A stretch of 64,000 bases of DNA from Solea solea (GCF_958295425.1 NC_081143.1:23245281-23309280); one strand, 5' to 3'; positions 13,047-25,559 are shown, numbered from the stretch's first letter. Notes: generated from the sequence alone by a model not told the origin. Made by a program: numbers and translations.

Positions 13047-14519
13047 CTTGTATCCCACTGAGACCACAGCCAGACATATCATATGACGTATCATAAATGT
13101 TGTGAGATAAACCGTGCTGAATGACACGAGGCCTGTGAACTAGTTCAGGCAGTCAAATCGAGGTGCATGTCCATAGCTGTGAGACATCCCTCACAAACAC
13201 TCCCGCTCAATGTGGCCGCGGCCTGTTTAAGCTCTAAAACTTCGCTCTGTCTGTGCTTGGGATGCTGCTCATACATTGCCACCCCTGTATCCATGTGCAG
13301 GCTTCAACGGGGGCTCAATATGTTTGCTCATCACCCTCCGATATGTCTATGCAAATCAGTGGGGAGTGATGAGGTTGGAGACGAGACTCTTGGGCTACCA
13401 GAGTAAAATGGTCCAGTACAGTTAGACCAGCTCCACCCACAATAGTCAGCTGATTAGGCGACAGAAAAACGTCACTGGCTTGCGATCGGTGGAAATATCC
13501 CATCAAAGTCGCAGCAAATGCTCGCAATCTATTCTCATACAAAGCTTGATGTCTTGTGGAGACAAACAGCTACAAACCGGCTAGCTGCTGGATGTCCTCC
13601 ATTGTTGTGTGTTGTGTTGTGTTTGATGTCATAATCTGGTGCCGTCACTCATTATGTACAGGTCTCTCTTGTGCTCAATCATTGTCACATGATAAGGTAG
13701 GAGCACGCTCTGCTGGATCCTGAGGGGTACTCCTTCAAATAGTCTATGAGACTGCAGCATTCATTTCAAACGGGTCATTACAACTCAAATATAATTTCAA
13801 ATTAATATTGGAAAAAGTGACCGAAATACAAATGTACTCAAACTTATTATCTGAGCTCTGTACACTATTGGATAACAATGATTCACTCAGTGGAGGTCTG
13901 AACCATACTGTGGATTTTAGGAATAATTACAGCCATAGTTGACGGCGTCTATGCTCTGTTGGCAAACACAGTAGCTTATCTCAGCTCGGCCTCTGTAGGA
14001 AGGATGTCTTTTAAAGCTGTGGTGCTGGGAGGGTGTGGTGAAACTGATATGTGCTGCTACCTTGCTCTCTCTCTTGCTCTGCAACAGTAAATCATGGTGT
14101 TAGGGAGGAGGGGATGGGAGGGAAGCAGACTGGATGAACACCGCTCTCCTTCCTAGAACGAGGGATGATACGTGGGCCAGGCAGGAGGTGGTGGACGAAT
14201 GAGGCAAAGCTGGACATGTGCAGGGAGAGAGATATGTGGCCTTTTTTCTCTCTGGTGCACGGGAGATTGGGAGGAATGGTGGGAAAGGGAGAGGTGAAAT
14301 ATTTCCCCCTGTGGCAGAGGAAATGAGGGAAACTGGAAAAAAGGGCCAGCTCTGTATTGAGAAATGGATGAAACCATTCCCAGTGGGGTGAGAGGGCCAA
14401 AACACCCAGCCCCAAAGGCCAGAATTTCTCTTTTTTCTCTTAATGTACCTTCCAGTGATGGATTATATTAGCAAGTACCCCTTCTGCTTTTTTCTCACAC
14501 TACAGCATCGTTCATGGAG

Positions 14520-14542
14520 CTGTGTGTGTGTGTGTGTGTGTG
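14520..14542. repeat. (GT)n microsatellite
   Basis: About 11 GT dinucleotides. Confidence 0.9.
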
Positions 14543-17345
14543 TCTGTGTTTGCACAACACAACACATACCAGGCAATCCTGGTTTGGCCTCCTTGACACT
14601 CCAAGGGAGAAGCAAACATATCCCCTGCAACAATCGATAGCTGCCCCCAGCTCCCAGCCCCGTCTGCAGTCCTGCTATTAATGCGCTGTCCCGCCGCTTC
14701 TGCTTTAGAGCCCGGGCCCTGAGATTAAGGAGCAATTGGAGTCCTTTGCTCACAGGAGGAGGGGGGGTGGGGGTGCGGAGGAGGGAGAGACGGGCACAGC
14801 ATGAAAAATTGTTTATCCAGAGAAATCTCCTCATCGCCAGCTTACAAACACTCCTCATTTCCACTCCAGGGCCACATGGGGCCTACCTCCTCTGCCCCTT
14901 ATCCATGTCAATTAATTTGCAGCAAGATTTGCAACAAATCACCATCTATTGTGATGAAAACAATTACAGCCAGCTGGGATGCATGTAAGGAAGCTCTGCC
15001 CAACACATTTCAGCTGCTACCCATTATATCCAAATAGTTATTTGACATTATAGACTGGATATTTTGACTTAAAAAACCAAAACAAAACACGACTACTATA
15101 CAACGCTGAGTAAGGAAAAAATGATAATCTGTAGCACAACCCTAGTTTGCCAGATACGCTGTAGACAGATATGCCCCGGGAGGAAATGGGCAATATGAGC
15201 TTTTGTTCTTTACATTTTATTCTGAACAAATCCATAAATGCCAATGTTATGCTAATATATGCTCATTTTATTTGGGCAGGGTTTCGTTTTTTACATTTTC
15301 ACACCGCAGTGTGTAACTTTTAGTTTCTGTTTCGTCCTCGTCAACAGTTACATACATCTTTCTTCGTCGGAAATAAGACCTGACTGAGGGAGCGTTTGTG
15401 TGTATACACCATAGACCGTTTATTAAAAAATTGACTGTTTTCTGGTGATAAGAATATAGTGAGTAGCCACTGTCATCACTCACGGGAGACGCCACGACCG
15501 GAACGATCTGGGGATTTTGAGCAGTAGAATTCACTTTTTTATGGGCGTGTGTGTGTGTGTTTTTGTGTTTGCAGTCATACTCCAACCTGTTGGCAGTCTT
15601 GCTTCACTAGTGCATTGTATCGTGCTGCTGCCTCTGTCTGTCTCGACATAGAACAAGTCATTTCCTGTGTGCAGCATGGAAATGTCACTGGGCAAATACA
15701 AGATCTCAACACTGCTATAGCGAGAAGTACAGAGTTGTGTGGAGCTGAAGGGCATAATCAGCACTGTTTGAACTCATTTGACAATGGTTTGAGTGTAACA
15801 GGCTACAGAGTTGCACATTGCAGTTTTAATTACGGAACATTTTGCACAGTAATTGTCACCCATATCGTATCATGTCTCCGGCAGTGCGACTCAAGGTGGG
15901 AGTATCTGCTACTCCAGGGCAAACACATGCTGCCTCTTCCTTATTTGCCGTCTCTCTCTCCCTTAAACACACTCAAGTGAAAACATCCACTGAACACACA
16001 TAATCATGAACACACACAGACTCATTTTACCTCTGCAAACATCCAGCGACTTGCAGAGCGCATGGATTAGTTTACTAAAGAATTCCCTTTGAAACTTGGC
16101 AACTGGAGATTTTCTTTTTAGGTGATCGCTGCCCTGAGCAGCTGTTACAAGCGGGATTAGTGGGTTCTGCCATTGAGAAAACATGGACTGTTTAAACTGG
16201 CACAGTGAGGAAAGTAAAGAGAGACAAGTAGATGCAAGGAGGTTAGGGCAGGCGGAAGAAGAGACGAAGTTAAAAATAAAGGCAGTGGAGGGAGAAAAGG
16301 AAGTGTTAGAGATGCAAAATGGGGAACAGGTGACGAGCGAAGAGCGGCGAGATGTTGAGCAGAAGGGATGAGAGGTGAAAGGAGGAAAGTGGAGGGGTGG
16401 AATCAGAACGTGTGAAGGGAAGTGGAGGACAAGTCAAGAAAAGTTAGAGTTGCAGACAGTGGCGGGGGAGAATCGCAACTCTGCCACGAAAGCTGAAAAG
16501 AAGCTGACGAGAAGACAATTGTCCCCCACACCCACACCCACACCCACCCCCAGCCGGGTTTTCACCACCTTTTTTTTGTTTCTCACTTCTCTTCTAAAAT
16601 ACCATCTCCCTCATGTCTCAGAGTGTTAAAGTGTGTCATCCAGCCACTTTTATAATTGTGCTGGTACAAGGTGTTTGCAGAGAGAGAGTGTGTGGGGGGG
16701 GGGGGGGGAGTGATGGGCTGAGAACAGCCTGGCTCCAGGGTTAGAAAGACGTCTCCATGCAGAGCACCTGCCTCACAGCAACATCTTGCCTCCCCTGTGT
16801 CTTTTATTGCATTTAGCACCCCCGTGTTTTTCTATGTCTTGAAAATGGACCAACACATCGGGGGAATCTCTGTTTTGAGCTCTATCTTTCCTGGGCTGCT
16901 TTTTGTTGACATGTTTCTCCCCACACTCCTCCCTCTCTGCCTCTCTCCTCTTGCATATCGAGCAAGGTGTGGTGGCCACGCAGCTTTTTTTTTTTAACTT
17001 CTCTGTCCGATGCATCATGGCACATTTCAGGCCTCCATTTCAGCGGAACGAGCTGCCGCTTCCTGGAAGCGGAACTCGTGCCTCGCGTCAGCGCACCTTC
17101 GCCTCGCACTCCCGCACTTTGACTCGTTGCCCTTTTACTTCTTTTCTCCCGTCCCCTGTTCCACTCGTTCGCCTTTAGCCCATTATGTTGGGCAGATAGG
17201 GAAACAGTGCGTTCAAAAGTTCAGACACATGCTCACTTTATCTCATTTATGCACAGACACTACACTGACAAGTGTAGCCTTTGCAGTCATACCCTACAGT
17301 TTCTTCACGTCCTCACGTGGCTCCGGTGAAAAAAGGAATGCATTA

Positions 17346-17371
17346 ACACACACACACACACACACACACAA
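17346..17371. repeat. (CA)n microsatellite
   Basis: About 13 CA dinucleotides, 350 bp upstream of the first xylt1 coding exon in the window. Confidence 0.95.
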
Positions 17372-17721
17372 CTCAGAGTTAAATTTTGTTCCTTTATTCT
17401 TTCTGGGTAATCTGTTTACGGAGAGCTGGGCCCATTTGAGGGAGAATTTAATTGAAACCGGGGCTAATCTGATGATGGCGCAGCACAGCAGAGCCCTCAG
17501 CCCTCCAACACCTCCCGTTAAGTTGCACCTTGTTGTCCTCACACTCAGTTGCCCGCTGCTTAATTTCATGCCTCACGGTTCAGCGCAGGAGTGACCACTC
17601 ATACACGTTCCATTGATTGTTAATCCGACATTTGTTATGCTACACGCTCACTCCATTCTGATCTTGTTTTTCTTGTTTGTTTCCCCTCTACCCCCCCCCC
17701 CCCCTGCTTCCCTTCACTCAG

Positions 17722-18307
17722 GATGGATATTACTCCCACCGGCCAAAGGAGAAAAGTAGAGTCGATAGCAACAACGAGAACTCCGTACCCAAAGACTTTG
17801 AGAACATAGACAATAGTAACTTTGGTGCACGCTCGCAGCCACACAGGCAGTCTGTGGGGGCCACGAGCAGCAAACAGCGTGAGCATCTGCAGGAGAAAGC
17901 TCACGCTCAGCAGCAGGCCTGGCGGGACAACTCCCCACATCTGGGCCGCAGCTCGAATGAAGTGCTGCCTGTAGGCCACCAGCCCCTGGCGGTCGGCAAC
18001 AACTCCTCGTACCACGGCGGCCAGGCCGTCGCGGGAGTTTCGCGGCAGCAGCACCGCGCCTCACAGGTCCAACAGGCCCAGGCACAGCACAGACACCAGC
18101 ACTCACACAGGAGGCAGGTGACCGCCGCGCCGCTGGAGGTCACCTACGACCAGCCACCCAAGTGCGAGATCAGTGGGAAGGAAGCCATTTCGGCTCTCTC
18201 CAGGGCCAAGAGCAAGGACTGCCGGCAGCAGATTGCCGAGGTGTACTGCAGACACAAGGAAGGGCAGTTAATGCCGGAGAAGGTCACTCGCTACTGCCAC
18301 ATTGAGG
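17722..18307 (+). CDS. xylt1: Xylosyltransferase 1, exon 3 equivalent (stem, linker, start of catalytic part)
   Basis: This is the first xylt1 coding exon in the window and encodes residues 1-195 of 852 plus the first base of residue 196. It follows a C-rich polypyrimidine tract ending CTTCACTCAG and ends at GTGAGT. It opens with DGYYSHRPKEK and SNNENSVPKDFENIDNSNF, almost identical to human XYLT1 from Asp135 and specific to XYLT1 rather than XYLT2. A poorly conserved Gln/His/Ser-rich linker follows, with an NSS glycosylation sequon; it is about 25 residues longer than the human one. The exon closes with PPKCEISGKEAISALSRAKS and conserved cysteines (KC, DC, YC, YC), the known start of the folded luminal domain. 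The exon begins in phase 0. The upstream membrane anchor is not encoded here. Confidence 0.97.
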
Positions 18308-19207
18308 GTGAGTCCATTGTGTACTTAAATTGATTGATTATTTGATTTTGGTTCATTCGAATGATTATTCCTGTAGTGGCAGTGCAGTCACTTTGTATTC
18401 TGCGCAAAAACGTCTCTCTCTGGATGGGTCACAATCTATCGAGCCTAAGTACAAGGGCACTTCTGATATAAGAGGACAGACTTCTGTTTAGTTAGGTTAT
18501 GTTATACATCGGTTACATAGAAGCTCCTGAAAATGTAGCATCAGATCTTCTGATATACAAAAGAAAAATGTCACGGCCATCAGGTGTTGATCATATTTGA
18601 TCAGCACACACAGACTTTTTGATTCAATCAAACAGGTTCTGATCTGAAATAACCAAAAAATTACAAAACAGCAATAAAATGTTCAGGTGGAACGAGGAAG
18701 GAAAATAACACTATGTTAGAGGTTGAGTCGACGAGGCCTGTGTGTGTGTGTGTATAACACACGGAAACAAGGACGAGTAAAGCCTTCACATTTACTTTGT
18801 CTGTTTGAAAGCAAACGCCAACGAGGACGAGGCAGTTGCCGCAATGCCCTTTAATTTCTCATCTCTAGTCAAAAAAAAAAAAAAAAAACCCTCTCAAATC
18901 AGGATATCAATAAGCTAATTAAGATTTCTGCTGGAGTAGATTTTTCTGCCTGGCTGACTGAAAGTACAAAGCAAAAAGCAAAACTTTTTGAAATAATGTT
19001 GACTGGTTGTCAAAGGCCTTTCTGGGTATTGTTTGCCATTTCATTTTCTTCTTATAATTTCCTCCAGCTATGCTGAAAAAAGAAAAAAATAATATCCGCA
19101 GAGATAAATACAGTGTCTGCTCTGACCAGCCAGGCTTCAGCACATGGCAAAAATATTTCCTGTCCTTGTAATTGCAGTTCTCATAAAAGGCAACAAATGT
19201 CTTCTTT

Positions 19208-19234
19208 TTGTTGTTGTTGTTGTTGTTGTTGTTG
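19208..19234. repeat. (TTG)n microsatellite
   Basis: Nine trinucleotide units of TTG/TGT in intron 3. Confidence 0.9.
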
Positions 19235-19391
19235 ATTTGTAATTGGTGAAGTAAGTTGTTAGGGAAAGTGGGGATGCTGCTGCTTGTGTTCTCTCCAAAT
19301 TGGTTTCCAATTTTCATTTGTTTTGTCGCCTGGCCGCAGAACACAGGTTCTCCTCTTTTTCCTCGCACGTGAACAAACACACACTTTGATG

Positions 19392-19456
19392 TTACATGAG
19401 GTTCTGCCTCATTAGGACCAGGCTTTGGTTTCCATGTGGACTACCGGTCCTGAAAA
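19392..19456 (+). repeat. GAGGTTCTGCCTCATTAGGACC family, copy 2
   Basis: A short fragment sharing GAGGTTCTGCCTCATTAGGACC, a GGTTTCCATG.GGACTAC block and GGTCCTGA with 6940-7130 and, inverted, with 53239-53388. Confidence 0.65.
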
Positions 19457-21414
19457 GAGGGACGTAACAAAAACAAATAGACAAACAATCACGCAGCGAT
19501 TCATCTTAAGACGCTGCACTTGCTTCCGTTTATTTGGACACGTTCCCTCACCTTAACCGTAAGGGTTTTGGTCTCCATGGGGAGTGGACAGAATGGACAG
19601 CAGGGCAGAGGAGGAGCAGAATAAACTATTACACATCCTGACTGTTCCAGTGAGACACCTCCCTGGCCCTCGCTCATGTTAATAGAACAGGAGGAGCCAC
19701 GGTGTCTTAGCAGCTTCTGTACGGTCCCCCTTCCCTTGGGCGGGAGTATTATTTGTCCGATGTTGTCATCTCACGCAGCAACTCACCGTCCCATTCAAAC
19801 TGACATTTTGATCAAAAGAGACACAGAAATTGAAAAGGACTTTCCCCTGGTAGCGGGGCTGTAACAACACGACAGCTAAATTAAATCACTTTTCTTTCTT
19901 ATTCTCCATCTGCCTGCCTGCTGCTTGCCAATGTGTGATCGCTGGCTGTCTCTCTCTCTCTCTCTCTCCTCCCCCCGTCTCTCTCCTCTGTTCCTCTGCC
20001 CAATTCAAGTGCTAACCTTGTTAGCAGAGAATTGTCCAATTTGATTTGATCAGCGCTCCGTCTTTAAGGCCTTCGCGTAGATTACCTATTGTGTTAGTTC
20101 AGGAGGAACATGCTCAATGTTTTTCTTACCTCCTGTGTGATAACCACATAACCATAATCACAATATGGCTGGGCTGTGATGCTCCAGAGAGAAATATTAG
20201 CTGGAAGACGGGGACATTTTTTAGTGGGTGGAGACTAGGGGTAGGTCAAAATATGGATTTGGTGATATATGTGCAATATGATAATCGCCAGGGCGAATAT
20301 GGATATTTTAATTAACAAATGTCAACACTTCTGCCAGTTTCACTCGCTGGGCGTCGCTACTTGATGTCTCAAATGAATGACGGAAACTTGGGCGGAAGTT
20401 ACCCGGCTGAAGAAGAGGGAGTTTACAGTGAGAGATAATGGCTACATTAAGAGATGCTCCATCCAAGTTCAATACATAGACTTTATGCACTCGATTCTCT
20501 GTGTTGTGAATAAATAGAGAAAGTTTTTTTCAGTGACACAGATACCGTGATGCATCATTATGGGATTGTCTTAAGTCTGCTTAGGTGAAAGTGGAGGGAC
20601 CTTTGGGGCGGGGCTTGTTGTGTGAGTCCACAGAGAACTCAATAAATCTCTATTCTTACTTTGAATCCAGCATTTCAGTGTCCTCTCGTGTCTCCTCTGA
20701 TCAACAGCAGCGCATCTCAACGATGTTTATTGTTGTGGTGTTGCAGTGTTTACCATTAACTACCTCAACTGGGAGATTGTTGTTGTGTTGTCGTCTTTTT
20801 TGTTATGGCTGCGGTTTCATCACTGGCCAGGGAGAGAGAAAACACCTGGAAATGACTTCAGCATCCCCACACTTAAGGACAACTGAGTCCTTAAGTGTGT
20901 TTTTTTTGTTTATTGTTTTTTGTTGCAGTGTGTGGGCCACATCAGTAACCACTCTGCAACGCAGGCTTCAAGACAAACTGACACTTTGGAACAATTTGAC
21001 TTTTTTTTTCTGTTTCCAGCCGCTTCCTTCGCAGCAGCAACAAGAACGAATGAGGTTTCGGCTTCTTAGCTATTAGCTCGCTCACCACCAAACGTCCCTG
21101 TGCAGCATCGTCTCCGTCAGAATGCGGTTGTGTTTAAAGCTGCTTGTTGGACACCGTGATTTAAAAGCGTCCGTCCTCTCAGTGTATCCAGGTCTTAGCT
21201 GCATGTTTCCAGTTGGAATGACACTGGAGAGACTGACCATGTCCCTGTGAACGGCAGACACACTGGCTTCTCTTCAAAAATAATAATTTGTCCATTTCTC
21301 CTGGAAAGCCTGATGTTTGCCATTCACTTTTGTGTTGCCATAGTGTCTGTCAGTGATGACACAAAACAGCTACATGTGTGTTGTGATCTAAACATAGAAC
21401 CCTGAGACGCATCA

Positions 21415-21996
21415 TAGGCCATAGCCACACGGAAACTGAGCGAAAAGGTTTACCGTAAACACGGCGTCGTCTCAGGAAATGTCTTCATCCCCATGAAAAA
21501 TGACTCAAAATGCTGTAGTATATAATTATGCCAGGCCTGTAAGTGGCGCTGTAACGCTGCTACACCAACAATTGAGTCGATGAGCCAGGGTGAAGGAAGG
21601 GAAGTAAAGGATAAAAATGTCAGCTATCCTAAAGCAAACAGTGTCGCCAACTTAGTGACTTTATCTGTACATTTATCTGACTTTTCAGCGACTTTGTCTC
21701 AATAAAGAAACTAGCGACAAAATCTAGAGACGTCCTATCCCCTTATTTTGTGATCCAGTTTCACTGTTAATCTTCAACACTCCAAACAATCTCCACACGC
21801 AAGAGTATGATGATGACAGTGATGACAAACATAGAGAGAGAGAGGCGGGACTGTGACATCAAAGTAGTGTATTCGTCAACACGGAAATTCTGGGACCCGG
21901 TTTCTAAAAACACAGTTTTAAGTCTACCAAAACACGATTTCTGTGTAGATTAAACGCCAATGCGGATGCAGATTCACCGTGTGGACAAGCCCTTAG
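21415..21996. mobile_element. Probable non-autonomous DNA transposon with CCACACGG ends
   Basis: The left end reads AGGCCATAGCCACACGGAAAC. The reverse complement of the right end reads AAGGGCTTGTCCACACGGTGAA. These are imperfect terminal inverted repeats about 580 bp apart, with no coding sequence between them. Elements ending in (T)AGGGC...TCCACACGG are widespread in fish and are usually placed with hAT-type non-autonomous elements. No clear target-site duplication is visible, so class and ends are tentative. Confidence 0.55.
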
Positions 21997-22494
21997 TCTA
22001 GTATTTCATGTTATTTTCTTTTATGACCTAAACAATGTGTTTTTTTGGAGTTGCTTTGTTATGATTTCCTTTGGCAAGTTGGATCAAACTTTCCCAAGGT
22101 CTGGAGGCCAGAAGTTCTTCACCTCTGATTGACAGAGTGTGTTTACAAATCTGACTTTTCAAAGAGCATGTGTTATTTCCACATTTGCAAAAAAAAAACC
22201 TCTCACATAAGCAGTTAAAATGGAAGGCGGTGGTAATAAGAGCCTGAAGCGGCACTGGATGATGGGAGGAAGAGAGCAAAGTCATAGCAGATGAGGTGAG
22301 GGAGAGGCCGTTTAAAAGATTCATGTTGAAAGGAAGCATGATGAAGAATGATGAGTTCAAGAGGAGACTTCTGTGTGTGGACCTGCATGGACCTGCAGGT
22401 GCAGCATCAGGTCAAACACTACGACACATGAATCTCTTCTGCAGAGAAGAAAAAAAAACATGTTCAACAGTGAAATTTGACAGCAAAATTCAAG

Positions 22495-22496
<2 letters not shown>

Positions 22497-22549
<53 letters not shown>
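22497..22549. repeat. (CA)n microsatellite, longest in the window
   Basis: About 26 uninterrupted CA dinucleotides in intron 3. Confidence 0.97.
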
Positions 22550-22550
<1 letters not shown>

Positions 22551-22692
22551 ACAGTGCTCATTAGTTCAGCTAGCTTACATAGCCAACACTGGCCAATTAT
22601 CTGTGTGCAAAGCAAACCAGTGAACCTTCTTAGCTGTCCACCAATTACCGTTCAATCTGATATGGCCCACAGCAGCTCCCCCCTGAGCTGTC

Positions 22693-22693
22693 G

Positions 22694-22747
<54 letters not shown>
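22693..22747. repeat. Compound (CT)n(CA)n microsatellite
   Basis: A (CT)8 run passes directly into about 19 CA dinucleotides, 145 bp downstream of another (CA)n run. Confidence 0.95.
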
Positions 22748-22751
<4 letters not shown>

Positions 22752-23191
22752 GAAAGAGAAAAGGAGCAGGAAGAACTAACTATGAGTGATTGACAAGAGC
22801 CACGGTCAATTAAAGCCAAAAGAGCATGCCAATAACCTCACCTTGGTGGTCACACCCACCTTTAAACAAAGCCGTGATGGACACCTGGCCTTAATGTTGA
22901 ATGGCATTAGTTGATCGGGGGGAGGGGCCGTCTTGTCCCTGCGCTGTCACTTCTTAAAAGAAGACATGTTGGACACATGCCGTCCCATTTGAGTAATTAC
23001 AGAAGCTGGAGCTCGGGCACTTAGTCGAGCCGGGAGGGTTTTTTCTCCCTCTCCTATCAGGAAATTCTCTCAATGTTCCCTCAGATTTTTCGTCTCCTTT
23101 ATCAGAGACAGACTTTTGGGAGCTGAAGTCCCAAATTGTAGCCATTAATCTCCTTAAGGCATATTGTGTGAACACACATGTCCCGTGAGCC

Positions 23192-23216
23192 GCGTGTGTG
23201 TGTGTGTGTGTGTGTG
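23192..23216. repeat. (GT)n microsatellite
   Basis: About 12 GT dinucleotides in intron 3. Confidence 0.95.
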
Positions 23217-23819
23217 CACGTTCACTCTAATAACTGTAGATTGAAAAGCAGCGTCTGTGATATTGTTCGGGGACTGGACTGGAAGGTGTTTGTTAACGGA
23301 GGTGCACCTGCGCTGTGAGGTGACCAATGACTCTCCAGCGACTGTTGGCATTGTTGAGTTTGGTGGTGGCTTGGCAGGCCTGGACGAGGGTGGCGCTGGC
23401 CCCCTATTTTTTTGTCAATTGTGTGAAATCCGACGCATCTTCTGGGAGTTCGAGCAGAGAGAGAGGAATGATACCACACTGTCAAACTGTGCTTCACCCT
23501 GGAAGCCCCCGAGAAAAATGATTATAGGATTCCTGTCTGAAAGAGGATAGTAGTTACAGTGTGTGTAGTGTTTGGTTGAAATTGTCATAGCTCCAATTCA
23601 ATCATGTTAGAAAATGGATGAGTGAGCAGTGGTTTCTGTGGCACTGTTTCTTTCCAAAAGCATGGCTGCAATAGATGAATGACTTCTTTGTTCTTATTTA
23701 TTCATCTGTTTATTAATATTTTATAGTTGCAGCATGACGTTGGATTCCTGCACATAAGTGTGGCTAGTTCTGCCTCCTGAGAAGGTCTAGTGAATTTGAA
23801 TGAGAGACCTGTATGTTCT

Positions 23820-23844
23820 CACACACACACACACACACACACAC
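23820..23844. repeat. (CA)n microsatellite
   Basis: About 12 CA dinucleotides, 430 bp upstream of exon 4. Confidence 0.95.
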
Positions 23845-24270
23845 ATGGTCGGTTTATTGGAGCAGTTTGTATTAAGCTCTTATTTTACAAGAAAGCATCA
23901 AACAAACAGATATTTCCTCAGCTCAGATAGAATGTAAACTACCCACTGTTGTTAACTGTTAATTATTATGAATATGCTAATCGCCTCTCAAGCCGCTACT
24001 TACTGTGTTGCTTAGCAACCTTGTTGCGTAGCTGTTTTTGTGTTTTGTTTATTAAAGGAATAACATTTAATTATTATTAATGACTATATTCATGAGTACT
24101 CACACGGTGGAAAGACACTTCTGTGTCGGTTAAAAGCACAACTTAACAAATAAACGTGATTTTGTAATCAAACCTACAGATCGCTGCTGATTAACAGCTG
24201 TTCCACTTGAATTTGAAACTGAGTGAATGTCATACAATATTAACCGCGCTGTCTTCATTCTCGCCAACAG

Positions 24271-24443
24271 GTAAAGCCAACGTTAACGTCCAGTGGGATG
24301 AGGATTCTGCCGAGAGCTTTCCGTTAAACCCGGTGAGGATCGCGTTTGTCCTGGTCGTCCACGGACGAGCCGCGCGGCAAGTTCAGCGCCTCTTCAAAGC
24401 CATCTACCACTCCTCACACTACTACTACATACATGTCGACCAG
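24271..24443 (+). CDS. xylt1: Xylosyltransferase 1, exon 4 equivalent (start of GT14 catalytic domain)
   Basis: Encodes the end of residue 196 to residue 253. The acceptor is TCGCCAACAG and the donor is GTAAGC after CAG, phase 0. The peptide runs [18 protein letters not shown] and then [20 protein letters not shown], the first beta-strand of the Branch (GT14, core-2/I-branching type) glycosyltransferase fold, and ends YYYIHVDQ. The DED triplet (residues 205-207) aligns with human 314-316, the conserved acidic motif tested in mutagenesis studies of human XT-I. Identity with human XYLT1 is high across the whole exon. Confidence 0.97.
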
Positions 24444-24614
24444 GTAAGCCACGCAGAGACGGTGTCAGTACAGGGCTGGGAGATATGGACTAACAATCAC
24501 AAACTGGAATATTATTGGCTCAATGAATCCAACGGGTCCTTGAAATCCTTTTAGGTTTGTGAATCTGATAAACCTATGTCATGTTTTTTTTCTTTTTTTA
24601 AATCGCCCTAAATA

Positions 24615-24985
24615 GACATGGGTCATTGAAAGTGCTGGAATTTAAGAAGTTGATATTTAGGTAAAAGTCTCCCTTGTTTGTTGTGATGCCATCTACTCTT
24701 TCATTCCCTGCATTGCTTGATGCACGTTGACTAGGCCTAAGACATAATGACGTGAGATTCCATGCAGAACAGTGAGCGAGTAAAGTCAAGCAAGAGAGAG
24801 CAAATTACGTGATGCCCGGGAAATGAAAATTCCAACATCTGTGGCTCACCAAAGAAAATTACAAAGACTGACTTTGGCCAAGCTCCCATTTTAAGCTGTG
24901 TCCTTGAATTTGAGGGAATTGGTCCTGGAAAAGCCTTGATAAGTCCTTAAATTTGATGTTAACCAAGGTGTGGGAACCCTGTGAA
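24615..24985. mobile_element. hAT-like dispersed repeat with TTAAACCAAGGTGTGGGAACC-type end, copy 1
   Basis: This shares ordered blocks with 43722-44084: GGGTCATTGAAA.TGCT, GACTAGGCCTA, ATTACAAAGACTGACTT, GTCCTTGAATTTGA, GGTCCTGGAAA, AAGTCCTT and AACCAAGGTGTGGGAACCCTGT. The end sequence, read inverted, begins ACAGGGTTCC, a form usual for non-autonomous hAT-type elements in fish. The 5' limit is unclear. Confidence 0.65.
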
Positions 24986-25559
24986 AGGCATTGCACATCC
25001 CTGTATTGACACCCCACATGAAACAAGATTTCACATTTAGATAAATGATAATAATGAATTAATATTGTGGTGCAATAAATGCATTTTGAGACTCTCTCCT
25101 CTGAAGACACGTGAGCATGACTTTATAGCCGAGTGTCAAAGTGTATTGTTTAATTCTAAAACACATTTAAAACTCAGTATACCACTGAGCCCTAATGGTG
25201 TACAACCCAGTTATACAGCTGCAGCAGCTGATGTCAGCAGACTGTATATAGCAGGTAATATGTCAGGCAACTTGTCTCTTCACCGGCTGGATTCATAAAA
25301 AGGGACGACGGTCGGAGACTAATGGAAGTTAATACTGAAGCCATTTTATATAAACTCAGTGTGCATTAGCTACATATTGGCCAGAGTTTCAGTTTACTTG
25401 TTACATGTATGAAAATAAGCTCCTTTGACCATAACACTGTCACTCATAACAGACTGACTTAAAAACAGGGAGCATCGCATTAATGATAACTTTGATCTTT
25501 GAAGGTTTAATGACTTTTTACATCAAACAGTATATCATCAGAGAATTAAAAAAAAAAAG

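Larger units (their letters stand above)
1..17721. other. Intron 2 or 5' flank of xylt1, no exon recognised
   Basis: No open reading frame here looks like a conserved protein; the longer ones are translations of microsatellites or of purine-rich DNA. The stretch holds (GT)n and (CA)n runs, a C-run at 1645-1661, purine-rich tracts at about 14095-14400 and 16183-16510, and the dispersed repeats listed separately at 6940, 7807, 9918, 10431 and 12875. The first coding exon seen begins at 17722 in phase 0, so the sequence just before it is an intron. Human XYLT1 exon 2 encodes only about 13 residues; an equivalent exon could be hidden here, but I did not find a convincing one. Confidence 0.75.
18308..24270 (+). 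other. xylt1: xylt1 intron 3
   Basis: GT-AG intron of 5963 bp (donor GTGAGT, acceptor CTCGCCAACAG) that splits codon 196 after its first base. It holds an A-run at about 18871-18888, a (TTG)n run, a short dispersed repeat at 19392, a MITE-like element at 21415-21996 and four CA/GT microsatellites. No exon-like coding sequence is seen. Confidence 0.9.

Noticed and set aside
13327..13344. Possible xylt1 exon 2 because CTCATCACCCTC would encode LITL
   Set aside because: The next codons do not give ETQ and no GT donor follows in the right place; the match is too short.
16183..16371. 62-residue charged open reading frame as a gene
   Set aside because: It lies in purine-rich intron DNA, has biased composition with no recognisable domain, and shows no splice or conservation evidence.
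17635..18106. Long - strand frames opposite exon 3
   Set aside because: Shadows of the GC-rich xylt1 exon; composition is low-complexity and not recognised as a protein.
22296..22793. 165-residue frame rich in Thr-His
   Set aside because: It is mostly translation of two (CA)n microsatellites.
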